NCBI GenBank assembly: GCA_039989855.1
Contig: JBDXGZ010000001.1
Location: 62,001 to 126,000 of the forward strand
Direction: 5' to 3'
Length of the DNA stretch: 64,000 bases
Source of the DNA: CALFVT01 sp039989855
Lineage (GTDB): Bacteria; Pseudomonadota; Alphaproteobacteria; Caulobacterales; Maricaulaceae
This document shows positions 53,044 to 61,231 of this stretch, piece by piece (position 1 is the first letter of the stretch; every line of letters begins with the position of its first letter). Made by a program: the position numbers and the translations under genes. A model generated the notes under the pieces. It did not search any database and was not told the DNA's origin. It saw only the letters and a list, made by a program, of their open reading frames with translations.

Positions 53044-53156
53044 GATAGTCATACAATAGTACTTGTGTTATAAAACCGAGTGGGTTTTCTTGACTTCCCC
53101 CAATTTGACAAGAAAACCCATTTCGCGGCATCGTGTTAATTCACGGTGCCGTTTTT
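53044..53156 (+). ncRNA. Candidate small RNA upstream of crtY
   Basis: About 113 bases between a promoter-like pair and an intrinsic terminator. A 12-pair perfect stem (TGGGTTTTCTTG at 53081-53092 with CAAGAAAACCCA at 53109-53120) presents a 16-base loop with a CCCCC core flanked by TT and AA, resembling anti-Shine-Dalgarno loops of bacterial sRNAs. The terminator hairpin follows. No ORF of note lies inside. It could instead be an attenuating leader of crtY, whose ATG is 71 bases past the terminator. I do not recognise a named RNA family. Confidence 0.5.
53127..53156 (+). terminator. Intrinsic terminator of the candidate sRNA
   Basis: GGCATCGTG (53127-53135) pairs with CACGGTGCC (53142-53150), nine pairs including one G-U, loop TTAATT, followed by GTTTTTATT. 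Confidence 0.88.
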
Positions 53157-53226
53157 ATTGCCATAATCGTTGTACATGCGACATTATTATATGTGACAGA
53201 GTGGCGTAATTGTTCTAAGTGAAATT

Positions 53227-54465
53227 ATGTCGAACCAAGCGGATGTGATTATTGTTGGAGCAGGACTGTCAGGATTAATGACAGCGTGGCGTTGTTTAGA
53301 TGTAAACTCCGATCTTAATGTTACAATTATAGATTCTGCTGATGAAATTGGCGGCGATCATACATGGTCATTTAACCGCTCAGACGTGCCAAAGGGCAGT
53401 GAGGATTGGATTGAGCCCTTTATCGCCTATCAATGGTCGCGTTATGAGGTGAAATTCCCGAAGCGTAAGCGTACCCTTGAAATTCCCTATTGCACGGGAA
53501 ATAGTGAAACGCTGCGTAAATGCGTTCAGCCCTTTATTGATGAGGGACGGCTGACCGTAAAGCTTCAAACGAAGGTTAAATCATTAACATCGGAAAGTGT
53601 TGTTTTAGAGAGCGGCGAGAGATTAACCGCGCAGAACATATTAGATGCGCGCGGATTTACGCCCAATGAGCATGTATTTTTAGGATACCAAAAGTTTGTT
53701 GGTCACGTTATTAAAACCGTCAAACCACACGGGATTGAGCATCCAATCATCATGGATGCCACGGTTGATCAAATTGATGGTTATAGGTTCGTTTATTGCC
53801 TGCCTTATTCGGATACCGAAATTTTGGTGGAAGATACTTATTACACGGACGGGGATGAGCTACAAAGCCAGGAGGTAGATGCACGTATTAAAGACTATAT
53901 TCGTGATATCCTTGGGATAGGTGAATATGAACTCCAACACCGCGAAAAGGGTGTACTGCCGATTACCTTGGCGGTTGATGCGGATCAGCGTTTTGTGACA
54001 GAAGAAATGGATGCAACACAGCCTATTAAAATTGGCATACGCGGCGGTTATTACCAAGCCGTGACAGGTTATAGCTGCCCTGAGGCTATGAAAACGGCCA
54101 ATCTCATTGCGGGGTTGATCAAAGACGCAGGGGCTGATTTTGGACATGCTGTCCAACACGAAATGTATTATCACGAGCTTGACCATTATGCGGAAGAGAA
54201 CTTTTTACGTGTTCTTAACCGTATGCTGTTCCGTGCCGCGAAACCTCATAAACGATACGCCGTTTTACAGCGGTTTTACGGTCTAAGTGAGGGCTTAATT
54301 GCACGGTTTTATCGCAACCGCCTGACGAAAACAGACAAGATTCGTATCCTTATGGGTAAGCCGCCCGTACCAATCGACAAAGCGCTATTTAATTTTAGTG
54401 AAAAAGCCTTTATTAAACGTGAGCGAGATCAAAGAGAATCAGCTCGTAAACCAGAATGGACCTAG
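53227..54465 (+). CDS. crtY: Lycopene beta-cyclase CrtY
   Basis: 412 residues. FAD-binding start VIIVGAGLSGLMTAWRC, then the CrtY signature GGDHTWSFN, LDARGF, and DGYRFVYCLPYSDTEILVEDT with its conserved acidic residues; the C-terminal region FLRVLNRMLFRAAKPHKRY is also family-specific. It closes both ends of lycopene to give beta-carotene at the membrane. It opens the crtY-crtI unit, crtI following after 6 bases. Confidence 0.95.
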   Translation: MSNQADVIIVGAGLSGLMTAWRCLDVNSDLNVTIIDSADEIGGDHTWSFNRSDVPKGSEDWIEPFIAYQWSRYEVKFPKRKRTLEIPYCTGNSETLRKCVQPFIDEGRLTVKLQTKVKSLTSESVVLESGERLTAQNILDARGFTPNEHVFLGYQKFVGHVIKTVKPHGIEHPIIMDATVDQIDGYRFVYCLPYSDTEILVEDTYYTDGDELQSQEVDARIKDYIRDILGIGEYELQHREKGVLPITLAVDADQRFVTEEMDATQPIKIGIRGGYYQAVTGYSCPEAMKTANLIAGLIKDAGADFGHAVQHEMYYHELDHYAEENFLRVLNRMLFRAAKPHKRYAVLQRFYGLSEGLIARFYRNRLTKTDKIRILMGKPPVPIDKALFNFSEKAFIKRERDQRESARKPEWT

Positions 54466-54471
54466 GCGCTT

Positions 54472-55986
54472 ATGACAGATAATTTGAAGCCAACAGCCAT
54501 TGTTGTTGGGGCTGGTTTTGGTGGTATTTCCCTCGCCATACGCTTGCAGAATATGGGCTTTCAAACCACGCTTGTCGATAACCGCGATAAACCAGGCGGG
54601 CGGGCCTATGTCTATGAGGAAAAGGGCTATAAATTTGACGGCGGGCCGACGGTTATTACCGACCCTGATTGCCTTGATCAGCTCTTTACCGAAGCCGGTA
54701 AGAAAATGTCAGACTACGTCACACTTTTACCGGTTTATCCGTTTTACCGTCTGCAATGGGAAGACGGCGATACGTTTGATTACGGCAATGATATTCCTGA
54801 CCTTGAGCGTCAAATTCATGAGCGAAACCCGGCTGATGTTGAAGGTTACCGCCGTTTCTTTAAATACTCTAAAGAGGTTTACCGTGAAGGTTATGAGAAG
54901 CTCGGAACCGTTCCTTTTATGAAGTTTCGCCAGATGCTAGGGGCCGCACCCGCTCTGATTAAGCTCCAAGCGCAACGTAGCGTTTATTCGATTGTCTCGA
55001 AATTCATCAAAGACGATAAGCTTCGCCAAGCTTTCTCTTTTCACTCTCTTCTAGTTGGCGGAAACCCATTTAAAACCAGCAGTATATATACGCTTATTCA
55101 TGCGCTTGAGCGCGAAGGCGGTGTGTGGTTTGCCAAGGGCGGAACGGGCGCGCTGATTAGCGGCATGTGTAAACTCTTCACTGATCTTGGCGGCGAGATG
55201 CGCCTTAACTGTGAGATCACAGATATTCACGGCGACGCCGACCGCGTCACAGGCGTAACAGCTGAGGACGGTTGGCACATGGACGCTGACTTGGTCTGCT
55301 CAAACGCCGACGTCGTTCACACCTATTCACAGCTTCTACGGGCCAATCCGCGCGGGCAGTCTTACGGTAAATCTCTGAAGAACAAATCCTATTCCATGTC
55401 ATTGTTTGTGATGTATTTCGGCCTCAAAGCCAAGCATCCCGATATGAAGCATCACATCATCTTGTTTGGGCAACGTTATAAGGAATTAATTGCGGAGATA
55501 TTTGGCAAAGGCAAACAACTCCCCGATGATTTCTCACTCTATCTTCATGCGCCGAGCGTGACCGATGATAGCCTCGCCCCCGAAGGATGTTCGGCCTATT
55601 ATGTGCTATCACCTGTACCGCATTTGGGTCATGCCGATATTGATTGGGATGTGGTCGGACCGAAGTATCAAGAGAAGCTGCTTGAGTATCTTGAAGAGCA
55701 CGCCATCCCGAATTTGCGCCGTGATCTTGATGTTGTCACAACGCTGACGCCTTACGGATTTAGGGACGAGATGAACTCTCATTTGGGAAGTGCCTTCTCT
55801 GTTGAGCCTGTGTTGACCCAAAGTGCATGGTTCCGCCCGCACAACCGCGATGATAAAATCAGCAATATGTATATCGTCGGCGCAGGAACCCATCCAGGCG
55901 CGGGCATTCCAGGGGTTGTCGGGTCCGCCAAAGCGACGGCAACGGTGATTTCAGAAGATTTCGCTGAGAGCTTAAAGACGGCCTAA
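54472..55986 (+). CDS. crtI: Phytoene desaturase CrtI
   Basis: 504 residues, FAD-dependent. N-terminal VVGAGFGGISLAIRL with GGRAYVYEEKGYKFDGGPTV, and the C-terminal bacterial-type phytoene dehydrogenase signature AGTHPGAGIPGVVGSAKAT. It converts phytoene to lycopene in four steps. The stop overlaps the opposite-strand membrane protein gene by 4 bases. Confidence 0.96.
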   Translation: MTDNLKPTAIVVGAGFGGISLAIRLQNMGFQTTLVDNRDKPGGRAYVYEEKGYKFDGGPTVITDPDCLDQLFTEAGKKMSDYVTLLPVYPFYRLQWEDGDTFDYGNDIPDLERQIHERNPADVEGYRRFFKYSKEVYREGYEKLGTVPFMKFRQMLGAAPALIKLQAQRSVYSIVSKFIKDDKLRQAFSFHSLLVGGNPFKTSSIYTLIHALEREGGVWFAKGGTGALISGMCKLFTDLGGEMRLNCEITDIHGDADRVTGVTAEDGWHMDADLVCSNADVVHTYSQLLRANPRGQSYGKSLKNKSYSMSLFVMYFGLKAKHPDMKHHIILFGQRYKELIAEIFGKGKQLPDDFSLYLHAPSVTDDSLAPEGCSAYYVLSPVPHLGHADIDWDVVGPKYQEKLLEYLEEHAIPNLRRDLDVVTTLTPYGFRDEMNSHLGSAFSVEPVLTQSAWFRPHNRDDKISNMYIVGAGTHPGAGIPGVVGSAKATATVISEDFAESLKTA

Positions 55987-56333
55987 AGAAACACGAGCCA
56001 CAGCGTAAGGATGAGGGCGAGGCCGTAAGCCTGCGCGCGCCTGAGTCTATTACTTGTTTGCCGTAGGACACCTACGCCGAGCCATAGACCAAAGAGAAGC
56101 GATAGGTAGAAAGCGATCATCTTACCAAAGTCGATACGCTGCGCGAATCCGTCCCAATCCTCTGCTCCCAAAACCCCGAGACCTAATGAGATTAGAACGC
56201 TTAGCACCAAGGCGACAATAGGAACGAGTGCCCCGCACACAAACGCCAAAAGGGTCTTCAACGAAGGATAAAGAGCCTTTATATGTGCGCGGTTTTTCAT
56301 AGGCGCGGTGATGATGTTGCTTTGATAGCTCAT
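55983..56333 (-). CDS. Hypothetical membrane protein in the carotenoid cluster
   Basis: 116 residues with three predicted membrane helices (about 29-53, 69-88, 98-115). AAGG lies 5 bases before the ATG on the minus strand. It lies between crtI and crtB on the opposite strand. I do not recognise a family; no catalytic motif is evident. Confidence 0.65.
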   Translation of the reverse strand: MSYQSNIITAPMKNRAHIKALYPSLKTLLAFVCGALVPIVALVLSVLISLGLGVLGAEDWDGFAQRIDFGKMIAFYLSLLFGLWLGVGVLRQTSNRLRRAQAYGLALILTLWLVFL

Positions 56334-56465
56334 AAAGCCTTAAGAGCGCAATTTGTGCTAACAGGTCAATGCTCAAAACGTCACGAAGTGGTGAAGGCAT
56401 AAAAACCTACCGTTTCCTGTCCTTATATGAAATAGCTAGAGAGCAAACGACTCACAAATGGAATA

Positions 56466-57392
56466 ATGATGGATTCAGTCACCGCACATGGACATGCCTC
56501 GATTAAAAAGGGCAGTAAGAGCTTCGCACTGGCATCGCGGGTTTTGCCGCCTGTGCTGCGTGATGACGCGTCGATGCTCTATGCGTGGTGCCGTTTCTGC
56601 GATGACGTGATTGACGGGCAAGAGATGGGCCACGGGCAAATCGCCGACTATAAGGTCGGGCAGGCGGAGCGCCTCGAAGAACTGCGCCGTGATACCCGCG
56701 CGGCCCTTGGGGGAGAGCCGACGGATAACCCAATTTTTGCAGGTCTCGCCCGTGTTTTTAAAGCTCACGACATTCCGCATATTCACGCCGAAGAACTGCT
56801 CAAAGGTTTCGAGATGGACGCGGATGACCGTATTTACAAAACGGTCGATGACATCCTTGATTATAGCTACCATGTGGCGGGTGTGGTTGGCGTGATGATG
56901 GCTTATATAATGGGGGTGCGCGACGCGCTGACCTTGGACCGCGCCAGTGACCTTGGCTTGGCGTTTCAGCTCACGAATATTGCGCGCGACGTGATTGATG
57001 ACGCGGAAGCAGACCGTATCTTTGTGCCGCAGGATTTACTGCAAAAACACGGCGCGCCGATTGACGCCGCGTCTCTCGCGCAAGCGGAGCATTGGCCAGC
57101 GGCACATAAGGCCGCCTGTGAGCAGCTCGATATTGCGGAGCGCTATTACGCCAGCGCGCGAGTCGGGATTAAAGAACTGCCCTTTCGCTGCGCGTGGGCA
57201 ATCTGCGCGGCCCTGAAAGTCTACCGCGAGATTGGAGAAACCCTACGCGCGCGCGGGCCGAACGCATGGGAGCAACGGGTGAGTGCCTCAACAGGGCGAA
57301 AGCTCTGGCTCGCCCTAAGCGCCGCAGGGCCTGCTATGAGTCGAGCCAAGGTTGAGATTACGCCGAGGGACGGATTCTACGCGCGGCCTTAA
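56466..57392 (+). CDS. crtB: Phytoene synthase CrtB
   Basis: 308 residues, squalene/phytoene synthase family. First Asp-rich motif CRFCDDVIDG (near 42-51), second LTNIARDVIDDAEADRIFVP (near 170-189), and YSYHVAGVVGVMMAYIMG. It joins two GGPP to form phytoene. A crtE gene for GGPP is not in the window. Two adjacent ATG codons (56466, 56469) could both serve; the ribosome site is weak. The end overlaps the next opposite-strand gene by 4 bases. Confidence 0.95.
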   Translation: MMDSVTAHGHASIKKGSKSFALASRVLPPVLRDDASMLYAWCRFCDDVIDGQEMGHGQIADYKVGQAERLEELRRDTRAALGGEPTDNPIFAGLARVFKAHDIPHIHAEELLKGFEMDADDRIYKTVDDILDYSYHVAGVVGVMMAYIMGVRDALTLDRASDLGLAFQLTNIARDVIDDAEADRIFVPQDLLQKHGAPIDAASLAQAEHWPAAHKAACEQLDIAERYYASARVGIKELPFRCAWAICAALKVYREIGETLRARGPNAWEQRVSASTGRKLWLALSAAGPAMSRAKVEITPRDGFYARP

Positions 57393-57703
57393 TTTGCGAC
57401 CTTTAGGATGATGAAAATACAGCCAGCCCATACTGAAAAGTAACCAAGCATTCGGATAAATCTGTAGCGGAATGCATCTTCACTGATAAAAAAGATAGAA
57501 ATCATAATTTCGAGACCACCCCAAAGTGAAAAGAAGAGGCCAAGGGCAATCCCTGCTTGGAATCCGCTAATCGTTCCGAGGATGGGTTCAGACCTGAAAA
57601 CGTCCATTAGGAGCCCGATGACAGCGCACGCGGATACAATCATTCCGGGGAGAGCTGCACCGCGTAAAAAGGCGCGAAGAGCTTTGTTTTCAAACATAGT
57701 CAT
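57389..57703 (-). CDS. Hypothetical small membrane protein
   Basis: 104 residues with three membrane helices (about 14-34, 44-71, 84-101) and few charged residues. Unrecognised. Start could be ATG 57703 or ATG 57697; no strong ribosome site. It faces crtB tail to tail with a 4-base overlap. Confidence 0.6.
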   Translation of the reverse strand: MTMFENKALRAFLRGAALPGMIVSACAVIGLLMDVFRSEPILGTISGFQAGIALGLFFSLWGGLEIMISIFFISEDAFRYRFIRMLGYFSVWAGCIFIILKVAN

Positions 57704-57745
57704 ATTTAACTTAATGCTAATGTTTATTGCCTCTTCTGATTATGG

Positions 57746-58330
57746 TTATTCCCACCCCCACGGGACGGGAGGTGTTTCGACAGCTTTTGATATATCAAAT
57801 TCAATGCGAAAATTACGGTTGGGCCGTGTCATTTCATAGGTAAATGATTTGTTCGAGCGATCGAGGCCGACGGCCCATATATTAGCATTTGAAACAGAGA
57901 TGTCGGCGCGGTCAAATATGTCCTTTGTCGATTGATCTGCGGGGAAGGTGATGCGGGTTGGCGTGATAGTTTTTGCAAAGCCGCCATAATATGTCACAGC
58001 GTCAGGCTGTCCGTCTTTGTGGCGGTGGTCATGACGGAGCGCTAATTGCTCATTCTCATAACGCAGGATCCATGTGCGGGAGCGGTCTTCGCCGACGTGA
58101 AGCGCAATTTTAACCTCGTCATCGGTGCAATCGCGCACATGCATAACGATGCGTTCTTGACGCCATCCATCATCGGCGCTGTCAGTGGTGACAATTTCAC
58201 CGCGGTAGGCCTCGCCGCAATATTCACGTAGCTGACTTAGGAAGGCTCCGTCCGCTGTTGTGCTAATGCCGCAAGACCATAGGAGGAGTGGCAGTATTAA
58301 AATTGGTAATAATTTAAGACTAATGCGCAT
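57746..58330 (-). CDS. Hypothetical lipoprotein
   Basis: 194 residues. The signal peptide MRISLKLLPILILPLLLWSC ends in a lipobox-like LLWSC (Cys20). The mature part is rich in beta-type segments (ERIVMHVRDCTDDEVKIAL, TRTWILRYENEQLALRHDH with DHRHKDG). Two cysteine pairs may form disulfides. I do not recognise a named family. Its ATG overlaps the stop of the upstream membrane protein (TAATG), so they are coupled. Confidence 0.7.
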   Translation of the reverse strand: MRISLKLLPILILPLLLWSCGISTTADGAFLSQLREYCGEAYRGEIVTTDSADDGWRQERIVMHVRDCTDDEVKIALHVGEDRSRTWILRYENEQLALRHDHRHKDGQPDAVTYYGGFAKTITPTRITFPADQSTKDIFDRADISVSNANIWAVGLDRSNKSFTYEMTRPNRNFRIEFDISKAVETPPVPWGWE

Positions 58331-58761
58331 TACTTAGCTCCAGTGGCAACGAGGAAAATATCTCTGACATCAAAAACAAGGCTTATAATGATCGTCAGGA
58401 AAATGAGAACAGCCCAAAACATATAGGCTTTATGATATAGGCTGGATTTATTTATAGCGGTCCAGTTGCGTGCTATTGAACGTGCCCGAGGTGAGAGGGT
58501 GCTGATCCAGATATAGGCAGCAAGAGGAGCCCAGACAAAGAGGTGAGCAATCCCGAGCAAGTGCACAGATTGGCTTAAGGCCCAAACGCCCCCGCCGCAT
58601 ATGGCTGTGGCAATGATGGCGATAAAAGCCCAACGGGCGGGTTTGTAGCGAGCGACGAAGAGGAGGCTGAGGAGGAAGATCAGTATCATCCATCTCATCC
58701 AGAGCTTGACGATATCTGTCGTTTCATTTGCCATTGCGGTGTTGAGTGCGTCAAAATCCAT
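58330..58761 (-). CDS. Hypothetical membrane protein
   Basis: 143 residues with four membrane helices (about 22-42, 47-65, 70-90, 113-135). AGGAGG lies 6 bases before the ATG, an excellent site. It is coupled to the lipoprotein gene downstream. Unrecognised; a two-gene envelope unit is suggested. Confidence 0.72.
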   Translation of the reverse strand: MDFDALNTAMANETTDIVKLWMRWMILIFLLSLLFVARYKPARWAFIAIIATAICGGGVWALSQSVHLLGIAHLFVWAPLAAYIWISTLSPRARSIARNWTAINKSSLYHKAYMFWAVLIFLTIIISLVFDVRDIFLVATGAK

Positions 58762-58845
58762 TGGGGCCTCCTATGAGGATAGTAGTACAAATGAGGAATA
58801 TTGATATTGAATAATTACGATTTTGTACGCTTCTTAGTCTCGAAG

Positions 58846-58869
58846 GAATAAAATCCTATGATTTTATTC
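58846..58869. repeat. Perfect inverted repeat in a divergent promoter region
   Basis: GAATAAAATC (58846-58855) and GATTTTATTC (58860-58869) with a CTAT loop. It lies between the divergent membrane-protein and MAPEG genes, a place suited to an operator. Confidence 0.4.
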
Positions 58870-58987
58870 TCATGTCATGACGTGTTTGCGGTGCGGCAAG
58901 GGCAAGTCGATGTATTTGAATTGTCGTTATAAGTTGCGTGCCCCTATATATTTGCCTTACCCTATTAAGAAAGAGATGGAGCGAGAG

Positions 58988-59398
58988 ATGGATCATTTTT
59001 TATCACCCATATTGGCGTTGATTATTTGGAGTTTGATCGTTTGGGTCATTTTATATGCGCGGCGTCTTCCTATGCTCAAAGGGGCAGATTTAAGTGATGA
59101 TAGCGCGAAGTCGCCAGATGGGGCGTGGAAAAATCAATTACCGCTAAAGGTTCAAGCGCCTGCCCATAATTATAATCACTTAATGGAGCAGCCGACGATT
59201 TTTTACGCGCTGATGTTTTTTTTGTTTTTAGCTGAAAAGCAAAACACGGCGGGATTAGTACTGGCGTGGGCTTATGTGGTCTTACGCATTGTTCATAGCC
59301 TTATCCAAATTAACGCGGGGGCGGTCATGCTTCGTTTTTTGGTGTTTTCCCTTTCGACGCTTTGCCTCATGGGCTTGGTCGTGACAGCGTTTCTATAA
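58988..59398 (+). CDS. MAPEG family membrane protein
   Basis: 136 residues with four hydrophobic segments and the MAPEG-like stretch APAHNYNHLMEQPTIFYAL, with VVLRIVHSLIQI near the end. The family includes microsomal glutathione transferases; in bacteria most members have unknown substrates. I choose ATG 58988 (GGAG 6 bases upstream) over upstream in-frame starts, which would add a soluble Cys/Lys-rich piece before the first helix. It converges with the SemiSWEET gene (8-base gap). Confidence 0.75.
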   Translation: MDHFLSPILALIIWSLIVWVILYARRLPMLKGADLSDDSAKSPDGAWKNQLPLKVQAPAHNYNHLMEQPTIFYALMFFLFLAEKQNTAGLVLAWAYVVLRIVHSLIQINAGAVMLRFLVFSLSTLCLMGLVVTAFL

Positions 59399-59406
59399 AG
59401 GCGACG

Positions 59407-59718
59407 CTAATGGGCGAGGCGGTCATTTCGACCTTTAAGCCGACGAAAGGCGCGAAAGCGAAATAGGCGCTGGGTTAGAACAGCTTGGAAGATGCAAAAG
59501 TTAAGCAAGATACTGACAGAACTAGCTATGACGAGTGGCCAAAGCTGGTTCATCACCCCGTAGCCAAGCCACATAGCAATGCCAAGGGTCAACATAGCGT
59601 AGGTTGTCAGGGACAGGCCCTTCGTCTGGCGTGTCTTTAAAACGCGGATGGTTTGAGGCAAGCAAGCGCTCGATTTAAAAAAGGCCGCAAGATAGGCAAT
59701 GATTTCCATTTCAATCAT
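59407..59718 (-). CDS. SemiSWEET-family transporter, copy 2
   Basis: 103 residues forming one three-helix bundle of the MtN3/PQ-loop superfamily. The PQ motif is in SSACLPQTIRVLKTRQTKGL, then LTTYAMLTLGIAMWLGYG and a third helix. SemiSWEETs dimerise to make a sugar pore. The start overlaps the stop of a second SemiSWEET gene upstream by 4 bases (ATGA). The two differ clearly in sequence, so a heterodimer is possible. Confidence 0.82.
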   Translation of the reverse strand: MIEMEIIAYLAAFFKSSACLPQTIRVLKTRQTKGLSLTTYAMLTLGIAMWLGYGVMNQLWPLVIASSVSILLNFCIFQAVLTQRLFRFRAFRRLKGRNDRLAH

Positions 59719-60008
59719 GCTATGGCCACCCGTGCAAAGGCTCTGCGTTCATTCAATATATTGCTGATAATGATAGATAGGATTGTAACCGCAAATATAA
59801 GGGTGACGGCATTAGACAAGACTATGGGCCAATCTTGAGATGAAACCCCGTAAACCATCCAGAGCGTCACGCCGAGTGTGAACATGCTATACATCGTCAA
59901 AGACAAGGCTTTGGTATTACGTGTTTTAATAACCATTATGGCTTGCGGTAAAAATGACGCCGACGTCAAAAAGGCGGCGATATATCCTATCATATCTACA
60001 TATGTCAT
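59715..60008 (-). CDS. SemiSWEET-family transporter, copy 1
   Basis: 97 residues: IGYIAAFLTSASFLPQAIMV with the PQ motif, KTRNTKALSLTMYSMFTLGV, LWMVYGV, and a third helix. I start at ATG 60008; the frame is open to 60158 and would add a 50-residue N-terminus with one more hydrophobic helix (NYLCIFACIFLFIFHI), which is unusual for SemiSWEET and left out. The 214-base gap to hemF holds that extension and nothing else convincing. Confidence 0.78.
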   Translation of the reverse strand: MTYVDMIGYIAAFLTSASFLPQAIMVIKTRNTKALSLTMYSMFTLGVTLWMVYGVSSQDWPIVLSNAVTLIFAVTILSIIISNILNERRAFARVAIA

Positions 60009-60222
60009 GGCGGTACTCTGTTGTTTGGCTGAACCCTCTTCAGCTTTCGAAGATTTATATGCACGGCAAATGTGAAAGATAAATAGAAAAATGCATGCAA
60101 ATATGCATAGGTAATTTGCACCAAAACGGCGCCCTATTAGCTGACTGTTAGGAAACACTAACCCTGCTGACTAATGATGCAAAAGGGTTTAATTTGGCAC
60201 AAATTTTTTACTTAAAGCCGGC

Positions 60223-61086
60223 TTATGGCCACGTAACGACGGGCGGCATTGACGACAGAATCGTTTTCACATTCCCGCCTGTTTTAAGACCGAAGGTCGT
60301 GCCACGATCATAAAGCAGGTTAAATTCGACGTAGCGTCCGCGAATTTCGAGCTGTTCTGCCCGTTCTTCTGCCGTCCACGGTTGATTGAGCCGCTGCCGA
60401 ACAATGGTGCTATAGGTGGAGAGGAAGTGTCGACCAACATCTTGGGTGAAGGCAAAGTCCGCATCCCAGTCGCCGCTATTATGTCGGTCATAGAAAATCC
60501 CACCAATACCGCGCGGTTCATCGCGGTGGGCGAGATGGAAATATTCGTCGCACCAACTCTTATAGCGCTCATAGTCAGCGACGTCATGAGCCTGACAGGC
60601 GGATTTCATGCCAGCGTGAAAGGCGAGGGCGTCGGGCGTTCCGGTTGTACGGTCTTTCCAAAGGGTCGGCGTGAGGTCAGCGCCGCCTCCGAACCAGTCT
60701 TTTGTTGTAACAATGTAGCGTGTATTCATATGAACGGCTGGAATGCGCGGATTGACCATATGCGCGATGAGGCTCACACCCGCCGCCCAAAACCGAGGGT
60801 CGTCTGCCGCGCCAGGGACTGACTTTTGCATCTCAGTTGTAAATTCGCCTTTGACGACAGATATATGTACACCGCACTTTTCAAATACGCGGCCTTTAAG
60901 CATACCGCCAGTTCCTCCGCCGCCATTTTCGACCTTACGCGTCCAGTCTTCAAATTCAAATTTACCAGGCTCTCCTTTGTACAAACCCGGCGGAGCGTCG
61001 CGCTCTATAGATTCGAATTCTGCGCATATGTCATCACGGAGGGATTTGAACCATGCACTCGCACGTTGTTTTTTATCATCAAACAT
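60223..61086 (-). CDS. hemF: Oxygen-dependent coproporphyrinogen III oxidase
   Basis: 287 residues, a homodimeric cofactor-free enzyme decarboxylating coproporphyrinogen III to protoporphyrinogen IX. Signature segments: GGGGTGGMLKG, NPRIPAVHMNTRYI, WFGGGADLTP, HRDEPRGIGGIFYD, GRYVEFNLLYDRGTTFGL. It requires oxygen, consistent with aerobic life. It serves the heme needs of the cytochromes in this window. Confidence 0.97.
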   Translation of the reverse strand: MFDDKKQRASAWFKSLRDDICAEFESIERDAPPGLYKGEPGKFEFEDWTRKVENGGGGTGGMLKGRVFEKCGVHISVVKGEFTTEMQKSVPGAADDPRFWAAGVSLIAHMVNPRIPAVHMNTRYIVTTKDWFGGGADLTPTLWKDRTTGTPDALAFHAGMKSACQAHDVADYERYKSWCDEYFHLAHRDEPRGIGGIFYDRHNSGDWDADFAFTQDVGRHFLSTYSTIVRQRLNQPWTAEERAEQLEIRGRYVEFNLLYDRGTTFGLKTGGNVKTILSSMPPVVTWP

Positions 61087-61231
61087 AGGTTGCCTTTATC
61101 GATGAGTATGTTTTACGTGGAAATTAATTTGTTACAACTCCTAGAATAGATGTTTACGTAAGTATTTTGAAACTATTAGGGGCTAATAAAGCGTTAAAGT
61201 TAATTTCGCGGGGTATACGTGGATATTATAT

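Larger units (their letters stand above)
52715..53226. other. 512-base intergenic interval without a protein gene
   Basis: AT-rich DNA between divergent mazG and crtY. It holds tandem hairpins (52791-52848), a six-codon micro-ORF with strong GGAGAGG site (52889-52909, MQFFNK), a promoter-like pair (53010-53037), a long perfect inverted repeat (53081-53120) and an intrinsic terminator (53127-53156). Conserved motifs of RNase P RNA, tmRNA and SRP RNA are not seen. Confidence 0.6.

Noticed and set aside
52715..53226. Interval as RNase P RNA, tmRNA (two-piece) or SRP RNA
   Set aside because: The conserved cores of these RNAs and a tmRNA tag sequence are not found; an unclassified sRNA or leader is the better reading.
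59718..60158. Long form of SemiSWEET copy 1 with an extra N-terminal helix
   Set aside because: The extension has no ribosome site and is untypical for a three-helix SemiSWEET; the ATG at 60008 was preferred.
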